From Cylindrospermum sp. NIES-4074 (lineage in GTDB: Bacteria; Cyanobacteriota; Cyanobacteriia; Cyanobacteriales; Nostocaceae): a stretch of 64,000 bases of DNA. Shown piece by piece: positions 28,647 to 38,869 of this stretch (position 1 is its first letter; the number at the start of each line of letters is the position of its first letter). The notes beneath the pieces are model-generated. The model was not told the DNA's origin and did no database searches. It saw only the letters and a program-made list of their open reading frames with translations. A program made the translations under genes and the position numbers. The stretch is from NCBI GenBank assembly GCA_003994795.1, contig AP018269.1, positions 5,829,254 through 5,893,253 of the forward strand. The letters are read 5' to 3'.

Positions 28647-29033
28647 AGTGATTTTAGTTACTCCTCAACTCATCCACCAAATCACAGGGCTGAAACTGGC
28701 AACCAGTAAACTTGATCGAGTCCAACCCAGCCCATTTTAATTCCAGTTCTATGTTAAATAGGTTTCCCGGATATGGTGGTTTTCTGCTCATTATTCCGGT
28801 AAGCCACTTATAAAACCGTATTTATTACAACAATTTACACAAAAAACACGGAAGATGATTTTTCCAGAGCAATACTTATGGATGAAAATCTGATCTGACA
28901 ACAGCTAGAATGGCACAAACACGATTTGATGATCAAGTTGTCCTCAGTCCCAGACACCGAGCTAAACAGTGTTGAGTAAATATTACACTTATATAACCCA
29001 TAGCAACTTTTGAGTTGAGAGGAAAATGTTTAG
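28647..29033. other. Divergent intergenic region
   Basis: About 390 bases without a supported gene. I see no strong repeat or operator. Promoters of the SRPBCC gene and the small membrane gene should lie here. Confidence 0.45.
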
Positions 29034-29228
29034 GTGAATCAATCTTCCTTAAATCGTAGATTAACCGAGATTGCTGGCATCCTCCTTGGTTTGGGGATAG
29101 CCGTTTGGATATTGAGAGGCTTTGGCATTCTCACTTTTATTCCTGGTGGAATTATTGGGGTGTTGTTACTAGGGGCGATCGCAATGGCGATCGTCAGTTA
29201 CGCCCAAAAAACATGGTGGCGTTTCTAA
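29034..29228 (+). CDS. Small two-segment membrane protein, unknown
   Basis: A 64-residue protein starting at GTG; an upstream ATG in the same frame hits a stop after three codons, so GTG is the only start. Residues 11-29 and 34-56 are hydrophobic and Gly-rich, giving two membrane helices, with a short basic end (QKTWWRF). No family is recognised; sequence around GTG has GAGGAAAATG as a possible ribosome-binding site. Confidence 0.6.
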   Translation: MNQSSLNRRLTEIAGILLGLGIAVWILRGFGILTFIPGGIIGVLLLGAIAMAIVSYAQKTWWRF

Positions 29229-29408
29229 ATCCCTGGTAGCTTGAAAATGAAGATGAGGAAAAGCACGCAAATCTAAGTCTGTTAAAAGACAAAATAATAA
29301 ACAAAAATCCTCCGTGCTAGTTTCTCATCTAAAAACAAAATGTGCTAAATCAAACTTTACTTTAAAAAATTAATACGGTTGACAGATTGCTCATCAGGAG
29401 AAAGAAAA

Positions 29409-29573
29409 ATGGCAAGGTATGTATGTACTGTCTGTGGTTATGAATATGACCCAGAACTCGGTGATCCAGATAGTGGGATAGAACCGGGAACTGCCTTTGA
29501 AAATATACCAGATGATTGGCTATGTCCAGTTTGCGGCGCGACAAAAGATCAATTTGAACTAGTGGAAGATTAG
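29409..29573 (+). CDS. Rubredoxin
   Basis: A 54-residue rubredoxin with the two iron-binding pairs CTVCG (residues 6-9) and CPVCG (39-42) and the family core [18 protein letters not shown]. It binds one Fe by four cysteines and carries single electrons. This is the free soluble form, without the membrane tail of RubA, which acts in photosystem assembly. The ATG at 29409 is used because it matches the family start; GGAG at about -10 is a good ribosome-binding site. Its electron partners are unknown. Confidence 0.95.
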   Translation: MARYVCTVCGYEYDPELGDPDSGIEPGTAFENIPDDWLCPVCGATKDQFELVED

Positions 29574-29850
29574 CACCCTTGATTTAAGAAGGGGTTCCAG
29601 GTTCGGGTGTAGGGGAAAAAAATGCATCAGCTTAACCTCTAAGAGCAGAGCAACTCAATTAATTAATTAATTAATTAATGGAAAATCAATATATGAGGTG
29701 CAACCTGTAAGGAATTGCAAACGAATTTTCCCATTACCCAATATTAATCCCTAATACCCAATCCCCAATACCCAAAGAAGAATTGAGCTTAGTAGTTTTT
29801 TAGATTTAGAACCAATTAAAAAGCATGAGTTTTATTAAGGCAAAATAGAT

Positions 29851-29988
29851 AAAAGAGGTTTGTTTAAATATGACAGAGGTAAAACTTACTCAGCAGACTT
29901 AAATGGCGCTTTGAATATCTTAAGAAAAGTAGTTGGGGACTCTATCTTTGATAGAAACTCAGTAGAGAGGCGCGTAGTTAGCCCGTAA
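29851..29988 (+). pseudogene. TnpB (IS605 OrfB) C-terminal remnant
   Basis: A 45-codon frame ending in TAA at 29986 reads RGLFKYDRGKTYSADLNGAL and then NILRK. This is the last part of an IS200/IS605-family TnpB, including the RuvC-III motif A-D-x-N-G-A with its catalytic Asp. The upstream zinc finger, RuvC-I and RuvC-II parts are gone. It is a dead fragment between rubredoxin and ndhS. Confidence 0.82.
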
Positions 29989-30260
29989 GCATTCAGCACT
30001 TCAGCGTTCAGCAGTCAGCGTTCGATGCTCGCTCACGCCGTAAGCGCAAAGCGCAGGCTTGTCTGCGACACGCTCCGCGAACCGCCAACGCATAGCGTTC
30101 CGCAGGAAAGTCTAAAACAGAGTTTTAGACTGGGTTTAAGGGTTTTTCTCAAGGGATAATTACACCAAAAACAATTAGTAATCCCTCTGTCATAATGCTC
30201 ATAAATTCTTTAAGATTGCTGACGGCTGACGGCTGACGGCTGACGGCTGAATGCTTACGT
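29989..30260. repeat. Repeat cluster after the TnpB remnant
   Basis: Contains CAGCACTTCAGC-type heptamers, a G+C-rich palindromic segment (CGCAAAGCGCAGGC, CACGCTCCGCG, ATAGCGTTCCGCAGG) common in Nostocales spacers, AGTCTAAAACAGAGTTTTAGACT (a 10-bp inverted repeat) and five copies of GGCTGAC near 30220-30250. No gene is visible. Confidence 0.75.
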
Positions 30261-30357
30261 TAGCTCTTTAAGGTGTAAACCGGATCAAGCTAGAAATATT
30301 TGACTATATTTTTAGTAACTATTAAGCTAATAACAGGAAATAAGCGAGGGTAAAAAC

Positions 30358-30552
30358 ATGATTCTGCCTGGAGCAACTGTTCGCATCAAAAATCCCACAG
30401 ATACCTATTATCGGTATGAAGGGCTTGTGCAACGGGTAAGTGATGGTAAGGTGGCTGTACTATTTGAAGGTGGTAACTGGGATAAAATAGTTACCTTTCG
30501 TTTACCAGAATTAGAACTCGTAGAGACTACAGGCAAGAAAAAAGGGAAATAA
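30358..30552 (+). CDS. ndhS: NAD(P)H-quinone oxidoreductase subunit S
   Basis: A 64-residue SH3-like protein: [20 protein letters not shown], then [20 protein letters not shown] and [13 protein letters not shown]. This matches the cyanobacterial NDH-1 subunit S (plant CRR31), which forms part of the ferredoxin-binding site of the photosynthetic complex I used in cyclic electron flow. The C-terminus has a lysine-rich tail (TGKKKGK). AGCGAGG lies upstream as a ribosome-binding site. It is a single gene. Confidence 0.92.
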   Translation: MILPGATVRIKNPTDTYYRYEGLVQRVSDGKVAVLFEGGNWDKIVTFRLPELELVETTGKKKGK

Positions 30553-30734
30553 TGATTTAGTCATTAGTCAGTGGTCATTTGTCATCAGTCAAAGACTATT
30601 GGCTAATAACTAAGGACTAATGACCCTTACGGGTTCACCAGTCGCTCATGGGGGAAACCACGCCACTTGCTTTAAGCCGGGGAACCCGTCCAACGCAGTG
30701 GCTCCCCAAGACCGCGCTGGCTCACTAAGGACTA

Positions 30735-31400
30735 ATGACTACTATGCGTCTTCCTTTACCACAGTTTGCGATTGGCGATCGCCATCCTCACCATATTGCG
30801 GAAGTGATCGAGACCACAACTACCGAATTTTTGGCACAGTGTTTGGAACCGGAAGATTTGAGTTTTCCCCCCATGCCAGCTTTTGGTAGTTGGGTTTGTG
30901 CTGTGGATGAAGAGTCAGGCAATCAAGTTTATGCTGTGGTGTATTATGCCACGACCACGCCTGTAGACTCCGTACATCGGGCCAGAGCCTTGGGGTTATC
31001 CTTGGATGACTTGCGTGAGGAACAACCTCAAATATTTGCTATGCTCAAAACTGAATTCCGGGCGGCGATCGTCGGATTTGAGCAGCCTTTACAAAAGATA
31101 GGCTATAACCAAAGGGTGTATCAGTATCTACCACCACGTCCTCCACAAATACATCAAGCGGTTTATCGGTGCGAACCAGAAGCGATCATTAAGTTCACCG
31201 AAGAGCTAGATTTTTTGCGGACATTACTTTTGATCAATGGTGCGCCAGTAGAATCTTTAGCCGCAGCTGCCATTCGAGAAGTTTACCAGTTACGCAAAGC
31301 TGACCGACAATGGCTCATTAAAGCTGGACGGAACCTGAGCGTACTGTTGAAAGATGATTATGATCGCCTACGGTTTATTTTAAGTCAAATCCATCCATAG
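30735..31400 (+). CDS. HAS-barrel-like cyanobacterial protein
   Basis: A 221-residue protein with an N-terminal beta-barrel region (about 10-110; LPQFAIGDRHPHHIAEVIET, FGSWVCAVDEESGNQVYAVV) similar to the barrel found in HerA-type ATPases, but here without any P-loop. The C-terminal half is helical (FLRTLLLINGAPVESLAAAA) and ends KDDYDRLRFILSQIHP. Such stand-alone proteins are found in cyanobacteria; the function is not known. The start at 30735 may be 3 codons too long, since ATG at 30744 is possible. It is preceded by a palindrome-rich repeat (30600-30730). Confidence 0.68.
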   Translation: MTTMRLPLPQFAIGDRHPHHIAEVIETTTTEFLAQCLEPEDLSFPPMPAFGSWVCAVDEESGNQVYAVVYYATTTPVDSVHRARALGLSLDDLREEQPQIFAMLKTEFRAAIVGFEQPLQKIGYNQRVYQYLPPRPPQIHQAVYRCEPEAIIKFTEELDFLRTLLLINGAPVESLAAAAIREVYQLRKADRQWLIKAGRNLSVLLKDDYDRLRFILSQIHP

Positions 31401-31553
31401 GTAGTTAGTTGCTAGACAATTGCCTAGATAGTGTAAGTTAAGGTTTTTTAAAGTTTTTTTCAGGGTAGCTTTTACAGTTATATAGATTGATCGGGCGATT
31501 ACCCCAACAAAGGTAATCGCAACTTCACCATCGCCCCAACAACCGCCCTACCT

Positions 31554-33707
31554 ATGGAACTCATCTCACAAGTTCTTGCTTTGGAACCAATTTCCCAAGT
31601 TCTTGGCAAGGAACCAATTGTTCCCTTTGCTATTTTGCTGGTGGTCATCTTAGTTGTACCCATTTTGTTTGAGCGGCTAAGACTACCAGGATTAGTGGGT
31701 TTGGTTTGCTCTGGGGTAGTACTAGGGCCATCAGGCTGGAATTTATTCCACTCTGACTTGCCAATGATGAATCTGCTATCAGACATTGGGTTAGTTTACT
31801 TAATGTTTGTAGCTGGACTAGAAGTTGATATTCACCTGTTCAATCAGCGAAAAAATCGTTCCTTGGGTTTCGGCAGCTTTACCTTCAGTGTCCCCCTGAT
31901 CATAGGAATCTTAGTAGGGCGGATTTTTGGCTTTGGCTGGAATGCTGCCATCTTAATTGGCTCTTTGTTCGCTTCTCATACCCTGTTGGCATATCCCATT
32001 ATTAGTCGCTTGGGAATAGTCAACAACGAAGCTGTCACTGTCACCATTGGCGCTACGATTTTTACAGATATCAGCGCCCTGTTGGTATTAGCTGTTTGTG
32101 TAGCAATTCATGCTGGGGCATTCAGCTTGGTGAAGCTACTCACCTTATTGGTTTCCTTAACTATTTACACCTTAGTCGTTTTGATAGGCTTTGATAGGGC
32201 AGGCAAAGAATTTTTCCGCCGGTCTGGAGATGACCAGGGAAACCAGTTTTTATTTGTGCTGCTGTCCTTGTTTTTGGCTGCTGTGGGCGCTCAATTAATT
32301 GGGGTAGAAAAAATTGTCGGTGCTTTTTTAGCAGGTTTAGCAGTCAATGAAGTTGTGGGTGAAGGGCCAGTCAAAGAAAAGGTGGTGTTTGTTGGCAGTG
32401 TACTCTTTATTCCCATTTTCTTTGTTGACCTGGGCTTATTGATCAATCTGCCTGCTTTTGTCAGTAGCCTGAGTACAATCAAGTTAACGCTGTTCATTGT
32501 AGTCGGTTTGATTGGCAGCAAATTTATAGCCGCGTTGTTAGCAAAACTGGTTTACCGCTACAACTGGCAAGAAATGCTGATGATGTGGTCGTTGAGTATG
32601 CCCCAGGTGGGTGCGACCTTAGCAGCAACTTTGGTAGGATATCGAGTTGGGTTGCTGCCGGCATCCGTATTAAATAGTGTCATTGTCTTAATGCTAGTGA
32701 CATCAACTTTGGGGCCTGTGATTACCAGTCGGGTAGGTGTGGGGTTGACTGCCTCAGCATCTGAAGAGCCAGAACAAATCAACCTGTCCGAGCAGAACCC
32801 AGAGAGGATGCACAGTGACTTTACTATAGTTGTACCTATTCATAATCCCCAGACTCAGCAGCATTTGATGGAAATGGCGGCGTTATTAGCACGTCAGTCT
32901 CAGGGTAGAATTATTCCCCTAGCGATCGCCACTGGTGCGGCTCAAATGGATGCACCATATTTAGCCGCTTCTCTACAACGCAGTGAGCAGTTACTCGCAA
33001 AAGCCACAGCCCAAAGTCAAAGCTTGGGTGTGGTAGCAGAACCATTACTCAGAATTGATGATGCCTTTGCCCCCGGAATTAGTCGAGCTGCACGGGAACA
33101 ACAGGCGAGTTTGATTATCATGGGTTGGGGTAAACGTAGTGGTTTGCGATCGCGTCTTTTTGGCAATGTGATTGATAATGTGCTTTGGGCCTCCCATTGT
33201 CCAGTAGCGGTGACAAGGTTGGTGGAGTCACCAAAAAAAATTCGGCGCATCCTTGTGCCAGTGGAGAACTTAATTGCACCATCTCTACAAACCGTGCAAT
33301 TTGCCCAGATGCTAGCAGAAGCCAATCAAGCCCAAGTGACTGTGCTCAACGTGTGCGATCGCCGTACCGGTTCCAGTAAAATCGCTGCTAGGCGATCGCA
33401 TCTCTCCCAATTAGTATCTAAATTAGCTTTGCCCAACCCACCAGAAATTCAAATCATTCCCCATGAGAACATTGCCCAAGCAATTTTGCAAGCAGCGCGA
33501 TTGTATGATTTAGTCGTGTTACCCTTTATCCGCAATCGTACCTGCCCTGGAGGGTTAGCTATTAGTGATGTCACAACCGAATTAGCCAGACAACTCACTT
33601 GCTCAATCATCATCCTCAGAGAACCACAACGCACTCAAACAGTAGTTAGTCCAAATGGGGTTCCCAACATCACCGCAACAGTGCTGAGTGCCCAGTTAGA
33701 GTGCTGA
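31554..33707 (+). CDS. Cation:proton antiporter (CPA2/KefB type) with C-terminal Usp domains
   Basis: A 717-residue membrane protein. About residues 20-400 form 12 or so membrane helices of the Na+/H+ exchanger domain (PILFERLRLPGLVGLVCSGV near 35-55; MFVAGLEVDIHLFN near 84; LMMWSLSMPQVGATLA near 342). About 425-570 and 570-700 are universal-stress-protein-like domains, the first with the nucleotide-binding motif GWGKRSGLRSRLFGN near 525. It exchanges Na+ or K+ for H+ across the plasma or thylakoid membrane, and the Usp domains may regulate it by nucleotide binding. Ion preference cannot be told. Confidence 0.9.
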   Translation: MELISQVLALEPISQVLGKEPIVPFAILLVVILVVPILFERLRLPGLVGLVCSGVVLGPSGWNLFHSDLPMMNLLSDIGLVYLMFVAGLEVDIHLFNQRKNRSLGFGSFTFSVPLIIGILVGRIFGFGWNAAILIGSLFASHTLLAYPIISRLGIVNNEAVTVTIGATIFTDISALLVLAVCVAIHAGAFSLVKLLTLLVSLTIYTLVVLIGFDRAGKEFFRRSGDDQGNQFLFVLLSLFLAAVGAQLIGVEKIVGAFLAGLAVNEVVGEGPVKEKVVFVGSVLFIPIFFVDLGLLINLPAFVSSLSTIKLTLFIVVGLIGSKFIAALLAKLVYRYNWQEMLMMWSLSMPQVGATLAATLVGYRVGLLPASVLNSVIVLMLVTSTLGPVITSRVGVGLTASASEEPEQINLSEQNPERMHSDFTIVVPIHNPQTQQHLMEMAALLARQSQGRIIPLAIATGAAQMDAPYLAASLQRSEQLLAKATAQSQSLGVVAEPLLRIDDAFAPGISRAAREQQASLIIMGWGKRSGLRSRLFGNVIDNVLWASHCPVAVTRLVESPKKIRRILVPVENLIAPSLQTVQFAQMLAEANQAQVTVLNVCDRRTGSSKIAARRSHLSQLVSKLALPNPPEIQIIPHENIAQAILQAARLYDLVVLPFIRNRTCPGGLAISDVTTELARQLTCSIIILREPQRTQTVVSPNGVPNITATVLSAQLEC

Positions 33708-34326
33708 GTAAAAAAATCAAATTAGTCTGTTCACGTAGCGTTGCCGCAGGCTAGCCCCAATATGCGGCATGGAAACAGAAAAAAGATTTATTTCGAGCAG
33801 AGAGTGCAGGAGAAATAATGCGTCCTGACTTTAACCTCCTCCGTTTCGCTATGGTATCACTCAGCACTACTGAAAATTATTGTCTAAAAAAAGGCAAAGA
33901 CGAGAATATGGTAAATTCATCTCATATTCATCAACATGGTAATCTTTCCTTAAGTTAGGATAATTAAATCAAAATAGGAGCTTCTGTCGTCAGGACTAAA
34001 GATAAATTGCTATTTGCTAACAAAATTTTTATTTTACATTTAATTCTGTCTATCTACTTAATTATTGTAAAAAGACTTTATATTGTTGAAGATTTGATGA
34101 ACCATAGCTGAAAAACTAACAAAAATCAGAAAATATTTGTTATTTTGCTAATTGAATTATGCAGTTATTTCGCACGAATATAACGAAATTGTATCTGTAG
34201 GAAAATTGGTAAGTCCACAAATACCTTTTTGATTGGCCGTCTTCGTCATGTATTTTTGTACCCAAGTTGGGTAATCTAAAAAGAAGCGCAATAGCTACTG
34301 AAAAATCTGTAAATAACCGGGAAATT
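33708..34326. other. Intergenic region with G+C-rich repeat
   Basis: About 620 bases with no supported gene. A copy of a Nostocales repeat (CGTAGCGTTGCCGCAGGCTA) is near 33732-33752. The remaining A/T-rich part holds no clear operator. Confidence 0.5.
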
Positions 34327-35262
34327 ATGAGAATTTTGGTGACGGGCGGTGCTGGGTTTATTGGTTCCCATCTGATCGACCGATTAATAACTGATGGGCA
34401 TGAAGTAATATGTCTGGATAACTTTTACACAGGGCATAAACGTAATATCCTCAAATGGATAGCTCATCCATACTTTGAATTAATTCGTCATGATATCACC
34501 GAACCAATTCGGTTAGAGGTGGATCAAATTTATCATTTAGCTTGTCCTGCTTCCCCTGTACATTATCAGCACAACCCAGTCAAAACCGTTAAAACTAACG
34601 TGATGGGAACACTGAATATGTTGGGTTTAGCAAAGCGTGTGAAAGCTAGATTTTTGTTGGCTTCCACCAGCGAAGTGTATGGAGATCCAGAAGTTCATCC
34701 CCAAACTGAAGATTATCGCGGTAGCGTCAACCCCATTGGTATTCGTTCATGCTACGACGAAGGCAAAAGAATTGCCGAGACTTTGGCTTTTGATTACTAC
34801 AGACAAAATAAAGTCGATATTCGGGTAGCGAGGATATTCAACACCTATGGCCCACGGATGTTAGAAAACGATGGTCGGGTAGTAAGTAACTTAATCGTTC
34901 AAGCATTACGGGGTATTCCTTTAACTGTGTATGGTGAAGGCACACAAACCCGTAGTTTTTGCTACGTCTCAGACTTAGTAGACGGTCTGATGCGGTTGAT
35001 GAACGGTGAGTACATTGGGCCCGTGAATCTGGGGAATCCTGATGAATACACGATTTTAGAATTGGCACAGGCAGTGCAAAACTCGATTAACCCAGATGCA
35101 AAGATTAAGTTTGAACCGCTACCTGCTGACGATCCACGCCGTCGCCGTCCCGATATTACAAGGGCAAAAACTTGGTTAAATTGGGAACCTACCATTCCTC
35201 TACAAGAAGGGTTAAAACTAACAATAGAAGATTTCCGCGAACGTATCGAAAATAGTAAATAA
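34327..35262 (+). CDS. UDP-glucuronate decarboxylase (UDP-xylose synthase)
   Basis: A 311-residue NAD-dependent sugar-nucleotide enzyme of the extended short-chain dehydrogenase family. It starts [20 protein letters not shown] at an ATG; the upstream frame to 34267 is not needed. Motifs are [10 protein letters not shown] for [15 protein letters not shown] near 70, and the catalytic Tyr and Lys in CYDEGKR near 144, a combination typical of UXS rather than of epimerases or dTDP-glucose dehydratases. It converts UDP-glucuronate to UDP-xylose. The next gene, 97 bases on, makes UDP-glucuronate, so they are an operon for polysaccharide precursors. Confidence 0.9.
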   Translation: MRILVTGGAGFIGSHLIDRLITDGHEVICLDNFYTGHKRNILKWIAHPYFELIRHDITEPIRLEVDQIYHLACPASPVHYQHNPVKTVKTNVMGTLNMLGLAKRVKARFLLASTSEVYGDPEVHPQTEDYRGSVNPIGIRSCYDEGKRIAETLAFDYYRQNKVDIRVARIFNTYGPRMLENDGRVVSNLIVQALRGIPLTVYGEGTQTRSFCYVSDLVDGLMRLMNGEYIGPVNLGNPDEYTILELAQAVQNSINPDAKIKFEPLPADDPRRRRPDITRAKTWLNWEPTIPLQEGLKLTIEDFRERIENSK

Positions 35263-35359
35263 TCTGAAGTCAGTTGTCATTTATTGACCACTGACCAATA
35301 ACAAAGTTGCTGAAAGCTTCGGAAGCAGAACCCAAGAACAAAGCGAGGAATTAAATAAA

Positions 35360-36751
35360 ATGCGTGTTTGCGTAATTGGTACAGGTTACGTTGGTTTAGT
35401 TACAGGTGCTTGCTTGGCTCATATTGGGCATGATGTAATTTGTGTAGATAACAACGAAGAAAAAGTTAAGTTAATGAAGTCTGGGCAGTCCCCCATTTTT
35501 GAACCGGGACTCTCAGACATTATGCAGTCTGCCATTAATGCTGGGAAAATCGAGTTCTCCACAGACCTAGCGGCTGGAGTCGCTCACGGAGAAATTCTAT
35601 TTATTGCTGTGGGAACGCCTCCTTTACCCACTGGTGAAAGCGATACTCGTTATGTGGAAGCTGTCGCTCGTGGCATTGGGGCAAATCTCAACGGTGGTTA
35701 TAAAGTCATTGTTAATAAATCTACAGTGCCTATCGGCTCTGGTGATTGGGTGCGGATGATTGTTCTCGATGGCATTGCTGAACGCCAAAAAACACTGATA
35801 TCTGCTGGTGGGGGATCGATTGAGGAGAAAATCCCTGAAATTGCCGCTCAGTTTGATGTCATCAGCAATCCAGAATTTCTGCGTGAAGGTTCGGCAGTGT
35901 TCGACACATTTAACCCTGATCGCATTGTCTTGGGTGGTAATTCTCAAAAAGCGATCGGCTTAATGAAAGACCTGTATGCCCCAATTATCGATCGCCAGTA
36001 CGCTGCTGATCAATCATTAGCACCTGTACCCGTGCTGGCCACAGACCTCAGTTCGGCAGAAATGATCAAATATGCCGCTAACGCCTTTTTAGCCACTAAG
36101 ATTAGTTTTATTAACGAAGTTGCCAACATTTGCGATCGCGTCGGTGCTGATGTTACTCAAGTAGCCAAAGGCATTGGTCTAGACTCCCGCATTGGTAACA
36201 AGTTCTTGCAAGCTGGTATTGGCTGGGGCGGTTCCTGCTTCCCTAAAGATGTTTCGGCGCTAATTCATACCGCTGATGACTATGGCTACGAAGCCCAGCT
36301 AATGAAAGCCGCTGTCAGCGTCAACGAACGCCAAAGGCTAATCGCTTTAGAAAAACTCCAGCAAGTCCTCAAAATCCTCAAAGGTAAAACTGTCGGCTTA
36401 CTCGGATTAACCTTTAAGCCAGATACCGACGATTTGCGCGATGCTCCAGCACTTAACCTGATTGAGCAGCTCAACCGACTGGGAGCTAAAGTCAAAGCCT
36501 ACGACCCCATTGTTTCCCAGACAGGTCTGCGTCATGGCATTTCTGGTGTGCTAGTGGAAACCGATGCCGAACGGCTAGCTGATGGCTGTGATGCTTTAGT
36601 ACTCGTGACCGAATGGCAGCAGTTCAGCACTTTGGACTATGGGAAAATGGCAAAATTGATGAGCCACGCCGTTATTATCGACGGTCGTAACTTCCTAGAC
36701 CCCGAAAAAATGGTCAGGGCTGGGTTCCAATATGTAGGTGTTGGCAGATAA
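35360..36751 (+). CDS. UDP-glucose 6-dehydrogenase
   Basis: A 463-residue NAD-dependent oxidase that converts UDP-glucose to UDP-glucuronate. It has the N-terminal Rossmann motif VIGTGYVGLVTGACLA, the catalytic cysteine in GWGGSCFPKDV (near 290), and the C-terminal UDP-binding domain with GLTFKPDTDDLRDAPAL. Length and order are normal. It follows the UDP-glucuronate decarboxylase and precedes a strong terminator, so this is the end of the operon. Confidence 0.95.
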   Translation: MRVCVIGTGYVGLVTGACLAHIGHDVICVDNNEEKVKLMKSGQSPIFEPGLSDIMQSAINAGKIEFSTDLAAGVAHGEILFIAVGTPPLPTGESDTRYVEAVARGIGANLNGGYKVIVNKSTVPIGSGDWVRMIVLDGIAERQKTLISAGGGSIEEKIPEIAAQFDVISNPEFLREGSAVFDTFNPDRIVLGGNSQKAIGLMKDLYAPIIDRQYAADQSLAPVPVLATDLSSAEMIKYAANAFLATKISFINEVANICDRVGADVTQVAKGIGLDSRIGNKFLQAGIGWGGSCFPKDVSALIHTADDYGYEAQLMKAAVSVNERQRLIALEKLQQVLKILKGKTVGLLGLTFKPDTDDLRDAPALNLIEQLNRLGAKVKAYDPIVSQTGLRHGISGVLVETDAERLADGCDALVLVTEWQQFSTLDYGKMAKLMSHAVIIDGRNFLDPEKMVRAGFQYVGVGR

Positions 36752-36823
36752 AACATCAAAAATTAGAAAGTGAAAATCTGATTCAGACATTGTTGTTTAA
36801 TTTTTAGTCGAATACCCAAACAA

Positions 36824-36861
36824 TTAAAGCGCCGCCTAGATTTTTTTAGGTGGCGCTTTAA
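36824..36861 (+). terminator. Rho-independent terminator after UDP-glucose dehydrogenase
   Basis: TTAAAGCGCCGCCTA and TAGGTGGCGCTTTAA form a 15-bp stem (one G-U pair) around a T-rich loop, followed by T-rich sequence. Confidence 0.88.
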
Positions 36862-37088
36862 TTTAATTTTATGAAAATGAAACCACAGATAAACACAGAT
36901 GTAGATGCAAAGCAGCTTGCCGAAGGCTACACTGATAAATTATCGATTTGCTGTCGCGTGTATAAGTTGTACTTTTTAGAGTCTGGAATTATTGGTAAAT
37001 CTGTAATTCTCTGGAAAATTACAGCCGCGACAGCTTCTGTGGTTCCAAATAATAAATCAGGACTTTTGCCGGAAGTCTATTTTTAATC

Positions 37089-37925
37089 TCAAGGGCTATT
37101 GGGAATCCGCTCTATCTCAGCATATCCGCTAAAAATCAATCTTTTTCCCTCAGTATCTAAACGGTTGAGTCGCATTTTTACCCCATCCAGGTCAAAGCGA
37201 TCTAAATCGACCATATTATCCAAAATTTCTACCAGCGCCACACTCAAGGTTTGGGAGATTTCTCGTTGTGCTTCTGGCACAGTATCAAGTTCAATTTTTG
37301 GATCTTTGAAAGCAACCCGCCGCCTTCTTTCAATGCTGATCCCAAGGGTCATGCTCAGGGGGATGAGTTCACCGTTGTTTAAATCTGCTTTGGCGACAAG
37401 ATGTAAGCGATTTTCTGGCAATAGCTGCACCTGAACTTCCGTAAAGGAAACTGGTTCACCGCCAGATAATGCTGTCAAGGCTGGCACGGAAAGGTTAAGC
37501 AAGCGCTTTTTCACCAGTTCTGCCTTAAAAGCCTCATTGATGCCTTCTTCTGACAAAATCACTTGGGCTACTGCTTGGGTGGGTTGCTTGAGGCTGAGTT
37601 TTCCACTCATAACCGAACTGAAGTCAATTGCAACTGCATCGGTTTCAAAAGACATCTCCTCAACCGCAAAGTCTCTGCGAATCACCAAGCCACGACCGCT
37701 CATCTTAAAGCTATCGATGCTGCCTTGCAACAGTTTGCTGGAGGGATAGCAGCGCACAAAGACTTCTACTGACTCGCTTTGGGTGAACAAGTGGCGAATC
37801 GTTTGGCTGGCGACTGTATTGAGCATCCGCTCTCCCCAATCAGTGCCTTTAGGATTTTGTAAACCAGTAAGTCCGCCGAACATTAGGTTTTGGGTCTCTA
37901 GAAGTTCTTTATACTTTTGTAACAA
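37089..37925 (-). CDS. DUF2993 family protein (LmeA-like)
   Basis: A 278-residue protein of the DUF2993 family, widespread in cyanobacteria and actinobacteria. Landmarks are GERMLNTVASQTIRHLF near 31, SIDSFKMSGRGLVIRRDFAV near 70, EGINEAFKAELV near 126 and DLDRFDLDGVKMRLNRLDTE near 240. Relatives bind phospholipids at the membrane. There is no signal peptide, so it may sit at the inner face. The start region is Leu-rich. It is a single gene on the minus strand. Confidence 0.85.
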   Translation of the reverse strand: MLQKYKELLETQNLMFGGLTGLQNPKGTDWGERMLNTVASQTIRHLFTQSESVEVFVRCYPSSKLLQGSIDSFKMSGRGLVIRRDFAVEEMSFETDAVAIDFSSVMSGKLSLKQPTQAVAQVILSEEGINEAFKAELVKKRLLNLSVPALTALSGGEPVSFTEVQVQLLPENRLHLVAKADLNNGELIPLSMTLGISIERRRRVAFKDPKIELDTVPEAQREISQTLSVALVEILDNMVDLDRFDLDGVKMRLNRLDTEGKRLIFSGYAEIERIPNSP

Positions 37926-38080
37926 ACTGTGAACAATACAGCAAGCGATCCCGTAATAGGTTCTGCTGATGAATGAGTGTAGGATAGCTGATGCTTGATA
38001 GCTAAGTGTGTCGGATGTTACTATATTTTATCTATTAACCTTAAATTTAGTGTAAATTAAATAGATTTTGCAGAATATCT

Positions 38081-38869
38081 ATGTTGAACGAGTCCATTTT
38101 TTCAGATATTCAAAATCATTGGGCAAAAGCATCTATTCTCGCTGCTGCCGAGCGAAATATACTAAAAGGTTATCCAGGCGGGACTTTTCGCCCTGATGCA
38201 CCTGTGACTCGTGCAGAATTTGCGGCTATTATTTATACAGCTTTACCGAAACAGGCATCATTTCGTCCTGGGATTACCTTTATAGATATACCAGTTAATC
38301 ACTGGGCGGCGAAGGCGATCGCCTCAGCATATCAGACAAATTATCTGTCTGGGTATCCCAATCGTGCTTTCAAACCCAATCAACCAATCCCGCGCGTGCA
38401 AGCTTTAACGGCGTTAGTTTCAGGGTTAAATTATGGGGTAACAGTAGACCCGATCAATACTTTGAAAAAATATTATGCTGATTTCGGGCAAATACCCAGT
38501 TATGCTATGAGTGCGATCGCCGCCGCCACTGAAAAGCGCCTCGTTGTTAACTACCCAGACATCCGCCGCTTACAGCCCAATACAAACGCCACTAGAGGCG
38601 AAATAGCCACATTTATTTGTCGAGTTCTCGAAATTCCTACTGTACCTTACAACTACATTCCTGGTATGGAATTGTTTGTGATTCCCCCACAATTTGATGC
38701 TGCTGATGCTTTTGTGGCAGGATTGGCACGGGTGCAAACAGGTAACAAGTGGGGTTATATCGACAAAACTGGAAAATTTGTGATTCCGCCACAATTTGAG
38801 GAAGCTGATTCTTTTTCAGAAGGATTGGCATTAGTGAAAGAAAATATTGATAAATCAACTTCAATCTAA
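38081..38869 (+). CDS. SLH-domain and WG-repeat protein, first half of a split gene
   Basis: A 262-residue protein with three S-layer-homology domains (about 6-55, 67-117 and 130-182; FSDIQNHWAKASILAAAERN, FIDIPVNHWAAKAIASAYQT) and then two WG repeats (RVQTGNKWGYIDKTGKF). It stops inside a WG repeat at a TAA (38867-38869). The next frame, in the same phase, starts 3 bases later with a family-10-like glycosidase followed by more WG repeats. Together they would be a 911-residue surface protein, so the stop looks like a recent nonsense change. There is no N-terminal signal peptide, which is unusual for an SLH protein. Confidence 0.82.
   Translation: MLNESIFSDIQNHWAKASILAAAERNILKGYPGGTFRPDAPVTRAEFAAIIYTALPKQASFRPGITFIDIPVNHWAAKAIASAYQTNYLSGYPNRAFKPNQPIPRVQALTALVSGLNYGVTVDPINTLKKYYADFGQIPSYAMSAIAAATEKRLVVNYPDIRRLQPNTNATRGEIATFICRVLEIPTVPYNYIPGMELFVIPPQFDAADAFVAGLARVQTGNKWGYIDKTGKFVIPPQFEEADSFSEGLALVKENIDKSTSI

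Noticed and set aside
36871-37086. 71-codon plus-strand frame after the UDP-glucose dehydrogenase terminator
   Set aside because: No domain; it opens in a sequence (AAACCACAGATAAACACAGA) that is frequent in spacers, and it ends right at the next gene.
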